Positions 17,458-26,533 are shown, counted from the first letter of the stretch. The stretch is DNA of 64,000 nucleotides from Pseudooceanicola nanhaiensis (GCF_020171315.1 NZ_JAIUZP010000001.1:372001-436000); one strand, 5' to 3'. Notes: generated by a model from the letters alone, not told the origin. A program made the numbers and translations.

Positions 17458-19466
17458 TCCGCCGCCTCCTGCACCTGCATCGACCGGGCGAGGCCGGGCA
17501 CGCGGGTCTTCACGGCTTCGACGGCCTCCCAGACCTCGCTGCCGTCGCCCTTGCGGGCGGCTTCGGGCAGGGCCTCGATCCGGTCAAAGACCTCGCGTTT
17601 GACGAAGTGGCGCCAGTGCACCGGCATCAGGGTCAGCGCCTGCGTCAGCGCGGCGTAGTTGGCATCGGTCCAGATCGCCTCGTAGGCGCGGCGGCTTTCG
17701 TTGTAGCTGAAGGTCGCGGGGGCCGGGGCCACATGGGCGTCGCGCAGGGCCTTGGTGGCGGCCTCGTCCAGCACGCCCTCGCGGTCCACGACGACACCAT
17801 AGCTGGCCTTGGCCTTCTCGGGCGTGACCGAGCCGCGCAGCACGTCGCGCACCACCAGCGCCACCGGGCGGGCAAAGGGATCGCCATAGCCCGCGCCGCC
17901 GCCCGAGGTCAGGTTGAAGACGTCGCCCGGGCCCATGGTCACCACGTCGGTATTGCCGAGGTTGATTTCCTCGCCCTTGGGCGTCACGCGGGTGAAGAGC
18001 GAGGGCGCGCCGGGCTGCCCGCCGGACCCGCCCCAGGCGGCAAAGATCGTGCGGTCGCGGTTGCGCGCGGTGATGACGGTGTCGGGGGTGAAGACCTCCA
18101 CCTCCAGCTCCGTCGCCATGCCGCCGCGCGCGGTGCCCGCGCCGCCGCTGTCGGGCACGAGGCCGTAGCGGCGGAACTTGATCGGCACCTCGACCTCGTT
18201 GATTTCGACCGGGGTGTTCTTGAGGAAGGCCGAGTTGGCCCCCGACCCGTCGGTGCCATCGCCAAGCGCCGAGCCGCCCGCGCCGCCGGTCACCGGATCG
18301 ATCGAGGCCATGGAGAGCTTGCCGCTGGCGGCGTCGAAGGTCTTGACGTTCACGATCCCGCCGCCGCCCGCTGCACCCACGGGCAGGCGGTCGGGGGCGG
18401 CGGCGTGGAACGCCCCCATGATGACCCCCTGCAGCCGCCCGCAGGTGAGCGAGCGCATGCCCACCGCCGCCGGGTACTGCGGGTTCAGCACCGTACCCTC
18501 GGGCACGATGCAGGTCGCCGCGCGCAGGATGCCGCCGTTCAGCGGGATCGACGGGTCAAGCGTGTAGAGACAGTAGTTGTAGCCCACCATCAGCAGGATG
18601 TGCCGGGGGTTGCCGCCGGTGGGCATGTTCAGCGCGGATTTCAACTGCGGATCGGAGCCGGTGAAGTCCATGATGACCTCGTCCCCGCGCACCTTCAGCG
18701 TCAGTTCCAGCCGCACGGGCACGCCGCCCGGCCCGTCCTCGTCGAGGTAGTCGACAAAGCGGTGATCGCCATCGGGCAGGCCCGCGATAACGGCACGCGC
18801 GCGCGCCTCACCCACGTCCAGCAGGTCCTCGATGCCGTTCTTCACGGTCTCGACGCCGAACTTGCGGATCATCTCGTGCATCTTGGCCTCGCCGGTGTTC
18901 ACGGCGGCGATCTGGGCGTTCAGGTCGCCCCGGTTCTGCTCGGGCATCCTGACGTTCAGCATCATCGTCTCGAGCAGCTGGTCGTTCATCACGCCCCGGC
19001 TGATCAGCTTGGTGGGGCGGAAGCGGATGCCCTCCTGGTGCACCTCGGTATTGGCGCGCGACAGCGAGGCAGGCACGGCACCGCCCATGTCGGTGTTGTG
19101 GATATGGCCGACGGCAAAGGCGATGATCTCGCCCTCCCAGAAGATCGGCTTCCAGATGTGCATGTCCGGCGTATGGGTGCAGACGAAGCCCGAGTAGGGA
19201 TCGTTCGTGATGCAGATGTCGCCCTCGTCGTAGTCGGGGATCATCTCCAGCGCGCCCTTGTAATCAAGGCCGATGAACCACGTCGCGCCAAGGTCGCGCG
19301 GGCTGGCGAAGGTCATGCCCGAGGGCGTGACGAGGCCGGTGGTGAAATCCTCCGTCTCCTTCACGAAGGTCGAATGCGCCGTGCGGAAGAGGGTGAAGGC
19401 CATGCTTTCAGCCACGGCCTGCGCGTGGTTCTCCAGCACTTTGAGGGTGACGGGATCAGTGCGCAT
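17454..19466 (-). CDS. hyuB: Hydantoinase B / oxoprolinase family protein
   Basis: This 670-residue HyuB-type subunit is above the usual 520-600. Diagnostic regions are KVLENHAQAVAESMAFTLFR, TNDPYSGFVCTHTPDMH, FAVGHIHNTDMGG, then MDFTGSDPQ and the C-terminal LTSGGGAGYGDPFARP. HyuB partners with HyuA in ATP-dependent opening of hydantoin or 5-oxoproline rings; related pairs are acetone or acetophenone carboxylases. The extra C-terminal 120 residues (ATFSYNESRRAYEAIWTD and beyond) are a tail seen in some carboxylase-type relatives. It overlaps hyuA by 11 nt. The exact substrate cannot be assigned. Confidence 0.93.
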   Translation of the reverse strand: MRTDPVTLKVLENHAQAVAESMAFTLFRTAHSTFVKETEDFTTGLVTPSGMTFASPRDLGATWFIGLDYKGALEMIPDYDEGDICITNDPYSGFVCTHTPDMHIWKPIFWEGEIIAFAVGHIHNTDMGGAVPASLSRANTEVHQEGIRFRPTKLISRGVMNDQLLETMMLNVRMPEQNRGDLNAQIAAVNTGEAKMHEMIRKFGVETVKNGIEDLLDVGEARARAVIAGLPDGDHRFVDYLDEDGPGGVPVRLELTLKVRGDEVIMDFTGSDPQLKSALNMPTGGNPRHILLMVGYNYCLYTLDPSIPLNGGILRAATCIVPEGTVLNPQYPAAVGMRSLTCGRLQGVIMGAFHAAAPDRLPVGAAGGGGIVNVKTFDAASGKLSMASIDPVTGGAGGSALGDGTDGSGANSAFLKNTPVEINEVEVPIKFRRYGLVPDSGGAGTARGGMATELEVEVFTPDTVITARNRDRTIFAAWGGSGGQPGAPSLFTRVTPKGEEINLGNTDVVTMGPGDVFNLTSGGGAGYGDPFARPVALVVRDVLRGSVTPEKAKASYGVVVDREGVLDEAATKALRDAHVAPAPATFSYNESRRAYEAIWTDANYAALTQALTLMPVHWRHFVKREVFDRIEALPEAARKGDGSEVWEAVEAVKTRVPGLARSMQVQEAAE

Positions 19467-21513
19467 CGGCGGTCTCCGCGAGGGTCAAGATCAGGTTGCC
19501 ATGGGCGTCGACCGCGCCGGTGAAGCCGGCGGGCACGATGGTGGTGGTGTCGTCCTGCGCGATGACGCAGGGGCTGACGAAGCTGGCGCCGGGCGTCAGG
19601 TCGGTGCGCTTGAAGAGCGGCACCTCGCGGCGGGCGCCGTCGATCCATGCGGACATGGATTGCGTCGCCTCGACGCTGCGCGGCGCGGGGGTGTAGCGCG
19701 GCAGGGTGGGCTTGGCCGAATGGCCGGTGACCACGAGGTTGATCGCGATGATCTGGATCGGCGCCTCGGCATCGGCATGGCCGTAGAGGCGGCGGTGCTC
19801 GGCGTGGAAGGCCTCGGTCACCGGGGCGATGTCGCCCTTGGCCAAAGCGGCGGGGTCGATGGGCACCTCGATCTCGAAGCTCTGCCCGCGATAGCGCATC
19901 TCGCCGGAGGCGTGGAAGACGGGCGTGCCCTCGTAATGCTGTTCCTCGACCATCCAGCGGCGGGCCTTCTCGGTCAGCCGGGCGATGGTCTCGCCCATGC
20001 GGGGCGCATTGGCGGGGGCGAGGTCGTAGTAGGCGGTTTCGGTGAAGTCGTTGCGCACGTCCGCCGTCAGCCCGCCAAGCGCCGAGAGGACACCGGGCGA
20101 GGGCGGCACGATCACCCGCTTCATGCCGAGGTCGCGGGCAAGGAAGCAGGCCATCATCGGGCCGCCGCCGCCGAAGGCCAGCAGGGAGAACTCGCCCACG
20201 TCGATGCCACGGCGCGAACACAGCTTGGAGACCTCGCGGAACATGCCCGAGACGGCGATGCCCACGATGCCCTCGGCGGTTTCTTCCAGCGTGGTGCCGA
20301 GGCTGTCGGCCAGCGGCTGGATCACCGCGACGGCCTTGTCACGGTCGACCGAGACCATGCCATAGCCGAGCGCGGAGAGGTCCAGCAGGCCCAGCGTCAC
20401 GAAGGCATCGGTGATCGTCGCCTGCGTGCCGCCCCGGCCATAGGCCGCAGGGCCGGGGGTGGAGCCCGCGCTGTCCGGCCCCACGGTCAGCATTCCCGCC
20501 GCGTCGATCCGCGCGATTGAGCCGCCGCCCTCGCCGATGGAGGTGACCGAGACGGTGGGCACGAAGATCGGGAAATCGCCCACGACTTCGTTCATGCCAT
20601 AGCCGGGCTGGCCGCCGGTGATGATCGCCACATCCGCCGAGGTGCCGCCGATGTCGAGGCTCAGCACCTTGTCCTCGCCGGCCTCGCGGGCCACGAAGGC
20701 CGCGCCCATGACGCCCGCCGCCGTGCCCGAGAGCAGCATCTCGACGCAGGCGGTCTTGCCGACCTCGACCGACATGATGCCGCCGTTCGACTTGGTGATC
20801 ATCGGCTCGGGCGTGACGCCGATGCCAGACAGCGCCTCTTGCAGCGCGCCGAGGTACTGCGCGACGCGGGGCTGCACGTAGCCGTGGATCACGGCGGTGG
20901 AGGAGCGTTCGTATTCCCGGATGATCGGGCGCACCTCGTGCGAGGTGAAGACATGCAGTTCGGGCGCGATCTCGGCGATCAGGCGCTTGGCCTGCTGCTC
21001 GTGCGCGGGGTTGCGGTAGCTGTGCAGGAAGGAGATCACCACGCCCTCGGCACCTCGCGCCTTGGCGGCGGCGACGGCGGCGCGCAGGCTGTCCTCGTCC
21101 AGCGGGCTGTCGACGGTGCCGTCGGCCAGCATCCGTTCCGCCACGCCGAAGACCAGGTCACGGGTCACCAGCGGCTCTGGCCGGGAGGAGAGCAGGTGGT
21201 ACGGATCGGGCATCTTGAGACGCGCCAGTTCCAGCACGTCGCAGAAGTTCTCGGTGGTGAACATGGCAAGGCGGATGCCCTTGCGCATGATGATCGAGTT
21301 GATGCCCACGGTGGTGCCATGGGTGAAATAGGAGATATCGCCGGGCGCGATGCCGAAGCGGTCTTCAAGGGCCTTCAGCCCGTCGATGACCTCCTGCCCC
21401 GGCTTGTCGGGGGTGGTCAGGACCTTGACGGTGCCGATGCTGCCCGCCGTTTCGTCGAATGCGCAGAAGTCGGCAAAGGTGCCGCCGATGTCCACGCCCA
21501 CGCGATAACCCAT
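19456..21513 (-). CDS. hyuA: Hydantoinase A / 5-oxoprolinase family protein
   Basis: This 685-residue ATP-binding HyuA subunit has the actin-like phosphate motif GVDIGGTFADFCAFDE at the N-terminus. FTHGTTVGINSIIMRKG, LSLDIGGTSADVAIITGG and FGGGGPMMACFLARDLGMKR are all conserved in the family. With HyuB it should hydrolyse (or carboxylate, in relatives) a cyclic amide or ketone using ATP. The start at 21513 overlaps the regulator's stop codon by 1 nt (TGATG). The longer open frame upstream is the antiparallel frame of the regulator and is rejected. No signal peptide is present, so it is cytoplasmic. Confidence 0.94.
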   Translation of the reverse strand: MGYRVGVDIGGTFADFCAFDETAGSIGTVKVLTTPDKPGQEVIDGLKALEDRFGIAPGDISYFTHGTTVGINSIIMRKGIRLAMFTTENFCDVLELARLKMPDPYHLLSSRPEPLVTRDLVFGVAERMLADGTVDSPLDEDSLRAAVAAAKARGAEGVVISFLHSYRNPAHEQQAKRLIAEIAPELHVFTSHEVRPIIREYERSSTAVIHGYVQPRVAQYLGALQEALSGIGVTPEPMITKSNGGIMSVEVGKTACVEMLLSGTAAGVMGAAFVAREAGEDKVLSLDIGGTSADVAIITGGQPGYGMNEVVGDFPIFVPTVSVTSIGEGGGSIARIDAAGMLTVGPDSAGSTPGPAAYGRGGTQATITDAFVTLGLLDLSALGYGMVSVDRDKAVAVIQPLADSLGTTLEETAEGIVGIAVSGMFREVSKLCSRRGIDVGEFSLLAFGGGGPMMACFLARDLGMKRVIVPPSPGVLSALGGLTADVRNDFTETAYYDLAPANAPRMGETIARLTEKARRWMVEEQHYEGTPVFHASGEMRYRGQSFEIEVPIDPAALAKGDIAPVTEAFHAEHRRLYGHADAEAPIQIIAINLVVTGHSAKPTLPRYTPAPRSVEATQSMSAWIDGARREVPLFKRTDLTPGASFVSPCVIAQDDTTTIVPAGFTGAVDAHGNLILTLAETADAH

Positions 21514-22316
21514 CACGCGTCTCCTTGTGGTGTCTGTGTCTGATTGGTGTCGGGGTCGGGCCGGTAGCCGAGCCGCGCGCTGATCCGGGCGGCGCCCTCC
21601 AGCACGGCGGCCAGCATCTCGTCCCGGCGCTGTTCGTAGCGTGCGGTCACGGTGGCCACGTCGATGACGGCCACGACGGCGCCGTCCGCGTTGCGGATCG
21701 GGGCGGCGATGCCGGCCCCGCCGGTGGCGTATTCGTCGACGATGGTGCCGAAACCGTCGGCGCGGATCCGGGCGAGGGCTGCGCGGATCGCGGCCTCGTC
21801 CGTGGGCGTGCGCTCGTTGAAGGCGCGCAGCTCGGTCCGGGCGAAGTAGTCGTCGATCACCTCGTCCGGCTGGAAGGCCAGCAGGACCCGGCCCATGACG
21901 GTGCCGTAGCCGGGCAGCGAGGATTGGTCCGAGGCGTCGTAACGGATCGGCTGGCGGCTGACGGCCTTGGTCACCAGCCGGGCGTTCTGTTCCGGGGTGC
22001 GGACGCAGACGAAGACCGTCTCGTCCAGCAGGTCGCGCATCTCTTCCACCACCGGGGCGGCGACGGAGGTCAGGAAGCCCTCCAGCCCGCCGACCCAGCC
22101 GAAGCCCTGCCGGAAGGTCTCGACGATGGCATAGCGGTCGGCGCTGTCCTTCTTGACGTAGCCGCGCGCCACGAGGGTCGAGAGCAACCCGTAGGCCGAG
22201 GACTTGGGAAAGCCCAGCCGGGCCACCAGCTCGTTCAGGCGCATCGGCTCCGGCTGGCGGGAGAGCAGCTCCAGCACGTCGAGGACCCTTGCGGCGGACT
22301 TGACTTGGTTGTTCAT
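21513..22316 (-). CDS. IclR-family transcriptional regulator
   Basis: This 267-residue regulator has an N-terminal winged helix-turn-helix (SAARVLDVLELLSRQ, LNELVARLGFPKSSAYGLL) and a C-terminal effector domain of the IclR type (GYGTVMGRVLLAFQPDE, GGAGIAAPIRNADGAVVAVIDV). The start at 22316 (MNNQVKSAAR) fits the family; the frame is open further upstream but without homology. It is the first gene of the catabolic operon and is translationally coupled to hyuA, so it probably controls its own operon. A short palindrome overlaps its start codon. The ligand is likely the substrate of the pathway. Confidence 0.93.
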   Translation of the reverse strand: MNNQVKSAARVLDVLELLSRQPEPMRLNELVARLGFPKSSAYGLLSTLVARGYVKKDSADRYAIVETFRQGFGWVGGLEGFLTSVAAPVVEEMRDLLDETVFVCVRTPEQNARLVTKAVSRQPIRYDASDQSSLPGYGTVMGRVLLAFQPDEVIDDYFARTELRAFNERTPTDEAAIRAALARIRADGFGTIVDEYATGGAGIAAPIRNADGAVVAVIDVATVTARYEQRRDEMLAAVLEGAARISARLGYRPDPDTNQTQTPQGDA

Positions 22317-22326
22317 ATATGTGAAC
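22311..22326. promoter_or_regulatory. Candidate IclR operator at the operon start
   Basis: GTTCATATATGTGAAC has 5-bp arms (GTTCA/TGAAC) around a 6-nt A+T core and overlaps the regulator's start codon. Its size and symmetry suit an IclR dimer. Self-binding is inferred from position only. Confidence 0.35.
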
Positions 22327-22346
22327 CTTGTTCGCGTCTGTAACCA

Positions 22347-22376
22347 GTTGACGGAACGGCAAGCCCGTCTGTCAAC
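22347..22376 (-). promoter_or_regulatory. Candidate promoter with inverted GTTGAC/GTCAAC arms
   Basis: Reading toward the regulator gene, a perfect TTGACA -35 box lies at 22375-22370. A weak -10 candidate (TCAACT) follows about 18 nt on. The same stretch forms an inverted repeat (GTTGAC at 22347-22352, GTCAAC at 22371-22376), which could be a second operator. Confidence 0.35.
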
Positions 22377-22556
22377 ACCCGTGTGGGTTGCGGCAGCGCG
22401 GCATCGGCCGCGCACGGCCAGAGGCCCGCAACGCTGCGAGCCACCGCGCTGGGCAGACCGTCACGGGCCCGTTACATCCATTTGATCGTTGTAGAATTGA
22501 CCCGCGGGGCATCGCGCGAGGGTGGATTTCTGGTCGCAAAATACGCCTGAATGAAC

Positions 22557-22580
22557 GCAAAACGGCCCCTCACGGGGCCG
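22557..22580 (-). terminator. Rho-independent terminator after the TRAP operon
   Basis: On the minus strand, CGGCCCC pairs with GGGGCCG (22563-22569 and 22574-22580) around a 4-nt loop and is followed by TTTT. Confidence 0.85.
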
Positions 22581-22657
22581 CTAAACTTTTTCTCAAATAT
22601 GCACGGAAGATGGGCATCTGGCCGGGCAGGGGGCGCGAATCACGCCCCCGCGCGGGG

Positions 22658-23905
22658 TCAGAAGGCCAGCGGCACGAAGGCGATCAGCAGGTAGACCAGC
22701 ACCAGCACCGCCAGGTAGGGCAGCACGGCGCGGGTGATCCGCTCGATCGGCAGGCCCGAGGTGGTGGAGGCGACGAAGAGGTTGATCGCCACCGGGGGCG
22801 TGACCATGCCGATGGCGAGGCCCACCACGATGATGATGCCGAAGTGCACGGTGCCCAGACCCATCTGCGCCGCCAGCGGCAGCAGCATCGGCGTCAGGAT
22901 GATCAGCGCCGAGGCGGTCTCGAGGAAGACACCGGCCAGCAGGATCACCACCATGATGATCAGAAGCAGCATGTAGGTGTTGGACGAAAGCGACAGTGCG
23001 TATTGCGCGATCTGGTTCGGCACCTGCCAGCTCGACAGGGTCCAGCTGAGGACCGAAGAGGCGGCGATGACGAACATGATCACGGCGGTGGTGACACCGG
23101 CGCGGATCATGATCTGGTACAGCTGCTTCAGCGTCATGTCGCGGTAGATGAAGAGCGACACGAGGATCGCGTAGTTCACCGCGACGACGGCGGCCTCGGA
23201 GGGCGTGAACTGCCCCGAGAAGATGCCGCCGAGGATGATCACCGGCGCCATCAGGCCCCAGCTGGCAGAGAGGAACGTCCGCCCGATGGTGCGCAGGTTC
23301 AGCGCGGTGCCGCGCGGATAGGCGCGCTTGTGCCCCTGCCACAGCGCCACGACGATCAGGCCGATGCCCATGGCGACCCCGGGAATGAAGCCGTTGAGGA
23401 AGAGGGCGCGCACGCTTTCCTGCGCGATCACCGCGTAGATGATCATCGGGACCGAGGGCGGGATCACGACGCCGATGGTGCCCGAGGCCGCGATGAGCGA
23501 GGCGGCGGAGGCGGGATCGTAGCCCTTGCGCTTGAGTTCCGGCACGAGGCTGGCACCCACGGCCGCCGTGGTGGCCGCGCCCGAGCCGGAGATCGCGGCA
23601 AAGAACATCCCCGCCAGCACCGAGACGATGGAGAGGCCGCCCTTGATGAAGCCGAAGAGGCTGTCGGCGAAGGCCACGAGGCGTTTCGAGATCTCCCCCT
23701 GTGCCATGATATCGCCCGCGAGGACGAACATCGGCACAGCGACGAGCGCGAAGGAGTTGATGCCCGAAAACATCTGCTGCGGCACCACCATCAGCGGCAT
23801 GCCGGAGAGGTTCAGCGCCGTCATGGTGGCCGCGCCGATCACGATGGCGACGGGCAGGCCCAGCAGGAGGAAAAGAACGAAGAGACCGGCGAGAACGAGG
23901 CTCAT
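22658..23905 (-). CDS. TRAP transporter large permease (DctM type)
   Basis: This 415-residue inner-membrane subunit has about 12 hydrophobic helices and the DctM signatures FSGINSFALVAVPMFVLAG, GAATTAAVGASLVPELKRKG, ASGTIGVVIPPSVPMIIYA and GMVTPPVAINLFVAS. It carries substrate and sodium ions as an elevator-type transporter together with the small subunit. It overlaps the DctQ-like gene by 4 nt and is followed by a terminator, so it ends the operon. Confidence 0.96.
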   Translation of the reverse strand: MSLVLAGLFVLFLLLGLPVAIVIGAATMTALNLSGMPLMVVPQQMFSGINSFALVAVPMFVLAGDIMAQGEISKRLVAFADSLFGFIKGGLSIVSVLAGMFFAAISGSGAATTAAVGASLVPELKRKGYDPASAASLIAASGTIGVVIPPSVPMIIYAVIAQESVRALFLNGFIPGVAMGIGLIVVALWQGHKRAYPRGTALNLRTIGRTFLSASWGLMAPVIILGGIFSGQFTPSEAAVVAVNYAILVSLFIYRDMTLKQLYQIMIRAGVTTAVIMFVIAASSVLSWTLSSWQVPNQIAQYALSLSSNTYMLLLIIMVVILLAGVFLETASALIILTPMLLPLAAQMGLGTVHFGIIIVVGLAIGMVTPPVAINLFVASTTSGLPIERITRAVLPYLAVLVLVYLLIAFVPLAF

Positions 23906-24444
23906 GTGCGGTCCTCCGGGGCGAGGTCATGTTCCAGCGTCTCGTCCATCTCCACGTGGGTTTCGCGCAGCGGCTGGCCGGCGAGCAGGCGGATCAGGTC
24001 AATCGCGGACAGCCCGGCCATCACGAGGGCGGCGGCGGGCATGACGGCATAGACGTAGGTCATCTTGAGCCGCAGCGAGGGCGACTTCTGGAAGCTCTGC
24101 ATGTTCATGTACTGCCAGCCGATCTTGGCCAGCGTCAGAAGGAACACGATCGCCACGAGGATCGCCACGCCGGAGGTGATCCGGCGCAGCGTGGGGGGCA
24201 GGTTGTCCCGGAGCAGGGTGACGGCGATATGCCGCCCCTGCTGCCAGGCCAGCGTGGCACCGATGAAGGTGATCCAGATGAGCAGGAAGCGCGCCACTTC
24301 CTCCGTCCAGCTGACGGAGGTGAAGAAGAGACGCGACACGATCTGGAGCGTGATCACCGCCGTCAGCCCGGCCATGCCGGCAAAGACGACGGGTTTCAGC
24401 ACTTCGCCCAGCATCCGGTCGATCCACGCCAGCCCCTTGAGCAT
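23902..24444 (-). CDS. TRAP transporter small permease (DctQ type)
   Basis: This 180-residue protein has four predicted transmembrane helices and the DctQ core SWTEEVARFLLIWITFIGATLAWQQGRHI. Its acidic C-terminus (EMDETLEHDLAPEDRT) is unusual but lies after the last helix. It stabilises and orients the large permease. The gene starts 1 nt after the binding-protein stop codon. Confidence 0.95.
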   Translation of the reverse strand: MLKGLAWIDRMLGEVLKPVVFAGMAGLTAVITLQIVSRLFFTSVSWTEEVARFLLIWITFIGATLAWQQGRHIAVTLLRDNLPPTLRRITSGVAILVAIVFLLTLAKIGWQYMNMQSFQKSPSLRLKMTYVYAVMPAAALVMAGLSAIDLIRLLAGQPLRETHVEMDETLEHDLAPEDRT

Positions 24445-24445
24445 C

Positions 24446-25432
24446 TTACTTCAGCGCCTCCTGGATGCGCGGCAGGTAGTCGCCGAACTTGGCGCCGTAC
24501 TTCTCGTAGACCGGTGCGATGGCGGCGGAGAAGGCGGAGAGGTCGGGGGTTTCCTCGATCTGCATCCCGGCATCCTTCAGCGCGGTCAGCTGCTCGGTGG
24601 CGGCTTCGGCGTTCAGGTCACGCTCGTACTGGGCCGCTTCGCGGGCCGCGTCGGTCACGATCTGCTGCACCTCTTCCGAGAGCTGGCCCCACTTCGGCAT
24701 GCCCATGACGAAGACCGCGGGCGCATAGGTGTGGCGCGTCATGGTCATGTTGGTCTGGGTCTCGTTCAGCTTGAAGGAGTAGACCACGTTCACCGGGTTT
24801 TCCTGCCCGTCGATGGTGCCCTGCTGCATCGCGGTCAGCGCCTCGGTCCAGGCCATCGGGATGGCGTCGGCGCCAAGCTCGCGGAAGGTGTCGATGTAGA
24901 CCGGGTTCTCCATGACACGGATACGCAGGCCCTTCAGGTCCTCCGGCGTGGTGACCGCCTTCTTGGAGTTGGTCAGGTTGCGGAAACCGCGCTCGGCATA
25001 GGCGAGACCCTTGAGGTTCACCTCCGACAGGCGGTCCAGCAGTTCCTGGCCGATCTCGCCGTCGAGGACTTCATAGGCCTTCTCGGGGGAGGGGAAGAGG
25101 AAGGGCAGTTCGAAAACGGCCATCTCTTCGAGGAAGTTGGAGACCGGCCCGTTGGTGATCAGGCCCATGTCGACGGTGCCGATCTGCATGCCTTCCAGCA
25201 GGGTGCGCTCGTCGCCCAGCGTGGCGTTGGGGAAGATCTCGACGGTGATCGCGCCATCGGAGGCTTCGCCGACCAGTTCCTGGAACTTCACGGCGGCGGC
25301 GTGGTAGGCGTCCTGCTCGTTCACGACGTGGGCGAGGCGCAGGGTGACGGGCTTGATCTCGGCGGCCAGCGGCAGCGCCGAACCGGCAAGCGTCAGGGCA
25401 GCCAGAGCGGCCGCTTTCACGTAGTAGGTCAT
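24446..25432 (-). CDS. TRAP transporter substrate-binding protein (DctP type)
   Basis: This 328-residue periplasmic protein has a signal peptide (TYYVKAAALAALTLAGSALPLAAE) and the DctP fold. Visible are RLAHVVNEQDAYHAAAVKFQ, IEVFPN-like VEIFPNATLGDERTLLEGMQ and IGTVDMGLITNGPVSNFL. The Arg that binds the ligand carboxylate is expected in LKGLRIRVMENPVY, and GTIDGQENPVNVV follows. The ligand is therefore probably an organic acid. The start at 25432 has GGGAGG upstream. It is transcribed separately from the downstream IclR operon, but the two share strand and neighbourhood. Confidence 0.95.
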   Translation of the reverse strand: MTYYVKAAALAALTLAGSALPLAAEIKPVTLRLAHVVNEQDAYHAAAVKFQELVGEASDGAITVEIFPNATLGDERTLLEGMQIGTVDMGLITNGPVSNFLEEMAVFELPFLFPSPEKAYEVLDGEIGQELLDRLSEVNLKGLAYAERGFRNLTNSKKAVTTPEDLKGLRIRVMENPVYIDTFRELGADAIPMAWTEALTAMQQGTIDGQENPVNVVYSFKLNETQTNMTMTRHTYAPAVFVMGMPKWGQLSEEVQQIVTDAAREAAQYERDLNAEAATEQLTALKDAGMQIEETPDLSAFSAAIAPVYEKYGAKFGDYLPRIQEALK

Positions 25433-25747
25433 GTATCCTCCCAAACGGGTCTGAGGGGGCGCCATGGGGCGGCACCCGGGGTAAGAAACAATCGCTCGCC
25501 CGCTCCCTCCCGTTGTTTTTGGTTCTCAGACGCCGGGCGGATTAACGATTTGTTGCGCTTCTGGGCAAGATTTCAGGGGAATGCAAGGTGAGCACCGGGA
25601 ATTCCCCGCTGGTTTCACTGGAAAAACCGGCGTTGCGCCATCGGGGTGATGGATACGCGGCTGTCGCCGGCGATGCCGGCGTCTGCCACTTGGCCTGACT
25701 GTGTGCCTGTAGGTGTGCCCGTCGGCGCGCGGTTCCCGGGCCCTGGC
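25433..25747. other. Intergenic region upstream of the TRAP operon
   Basis: This 315-nt gap should contain the promoter for the TRAP operon. It has a T-rich stretch (CCGTTGTTTTTGGTTCTC near 25512) and an A+T-rich segment at 25540-25575. No convincing -35/-10 pair, terminator or gene could be fixed. Confidence 0.5.
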
Positions 25748-26215
25748 TCAGGCGGCGTTGGTTTCGCCGATCGCCATTACGCGGTTGCTGTAGGCCCGCT
25801 GTCCGGTCACTTCGCGTCCGAACCATGCGGGCGGTCGGAAGGCGCGGGCCTCGCTGACGCTGGTAAACTCCACCTCGACGGTCACGAGCGGCGCCTGCGG
25901 GCCCTGATAGATGTCGAGTTCGTACATCAGCCCGCCGGGGAGGGGGCCGGTGTGACGGACCTTGGAGATATGCCCCATGATGCCCGCCCAGAGGATCTCG
26001 AAGGCCTCGCGCCCGATCTCGGCCTCATATTCCCCGCGCACGAGGCCCGAGCCCGACTTGATCGTGGCGAGATACCGGTCGCCTCGCTGTCGCAGGCGCA
26101 CCTCGCAGCTGTCGTCGGGGTGGGTGACATAACCCTGCCGGATCTGGGTGGCCGTGGCCTCCGAGAGGTCAGGCAGGCGGTCGACAAGGAATTTGCGTTC
26201 GATTTCAGTGGCCAT
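25748..26215 (-). CDS. CYTH domain protein (class IV adenylate cyclase/triphosphatase superfamily)
   Basis: This 155-residue protein consists of one CYTH domain. It begins with the eponymous EIERKFLV motif and continues with IRQGYVT, VRLRQRGDRYLATIKSGSG and VRGEYEAEI. An acidic pair in YELDIYQGP and VEVEF completes the tunnel of basic and acidic residues. Small bacterial CYTH proteins hydrolyse inorganic triphosphate or other phosphorylated compounds; which one applies here is not visible. There is no CHAD domain, unlike YgiF-type proteins. GGGAGG lies ten nt upstream of the start. Confidence 0.92.
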   Translation of the reverse strand: MATEIERKFLVDRLPDLSEATATQIRQGYVTHPDDSCEVRLRQRGDRYLATIKSGSGLVRGEYEAEIGREAFEILWAGIMGHISKVRHTGPLPGGLMYELDIYQGPQAPLVTVEVEFTSVSEARAFRPPAWFGREVTGQRAYSNRVMAIGETNAA

Positions 26216-26533
26216 GGGGCGGAGCCTCCCAAGGATGTCACGGGCGCAGGTGAGGACGGCGGGCGTGCTCTGGCCATCTTCCCCAGATTCCCGAAAAAGG
26301 AAACCGCAACCTTGCGCCGAAGCCGCCGCAGGCGGGTGCCTGCGACGAGATGCCCGCAAGCGCTCGCGGGTTGGACGTCGCGGTATCCGCGGGGCAGGGC
26401 GGGCGGTGGTGAAGAGTGTCGGGGGGCAGGTTTCCTGCGGGCGCGGCCTGCCGGCAGGCACGCAACGCGGGATACGACAAAGCCGCACAGGCCGAGGGCC
26501 GGTGGCGCTTTACGTTGTATTCTCAAGGAGAAG
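26216..26533. other. Intergenic region between CYTH gene and tRNA-Gln
   Basis: This 318-nt gap is G+C-rich except for 26505-26530. A minus-strand frame runs through it in phase with the CYTH gene, but its translation is Arg/Pro-rich and lacks a ribosome site, so it is not taken as coding. Confidence 0.5.

Larger units (their letters stand above)
22317..22657. other. Intergenic region between TRAP operon end and IclR operon start
   Basis: This 341-nt gap holds the promoter and operator candidates of the catabolic operon near 22311-22376 and the minus-strand terminator of the TRAP operon at 22557-22580. Apart from a modest A+T rise around 22470-22560, nothing else was recognised and no gene is supported. 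Confidence 0.6.

Noticed and set aside
13045..17658. A 1537-codon open frame on the plus strand
   Set aside because: It runs antisense to the binding-protein, deacetylase, SDR and hyuB genes. Its His/Asp/Arg-rich composition is typical of frames opposite G+C-rich genes, and it has no domain.
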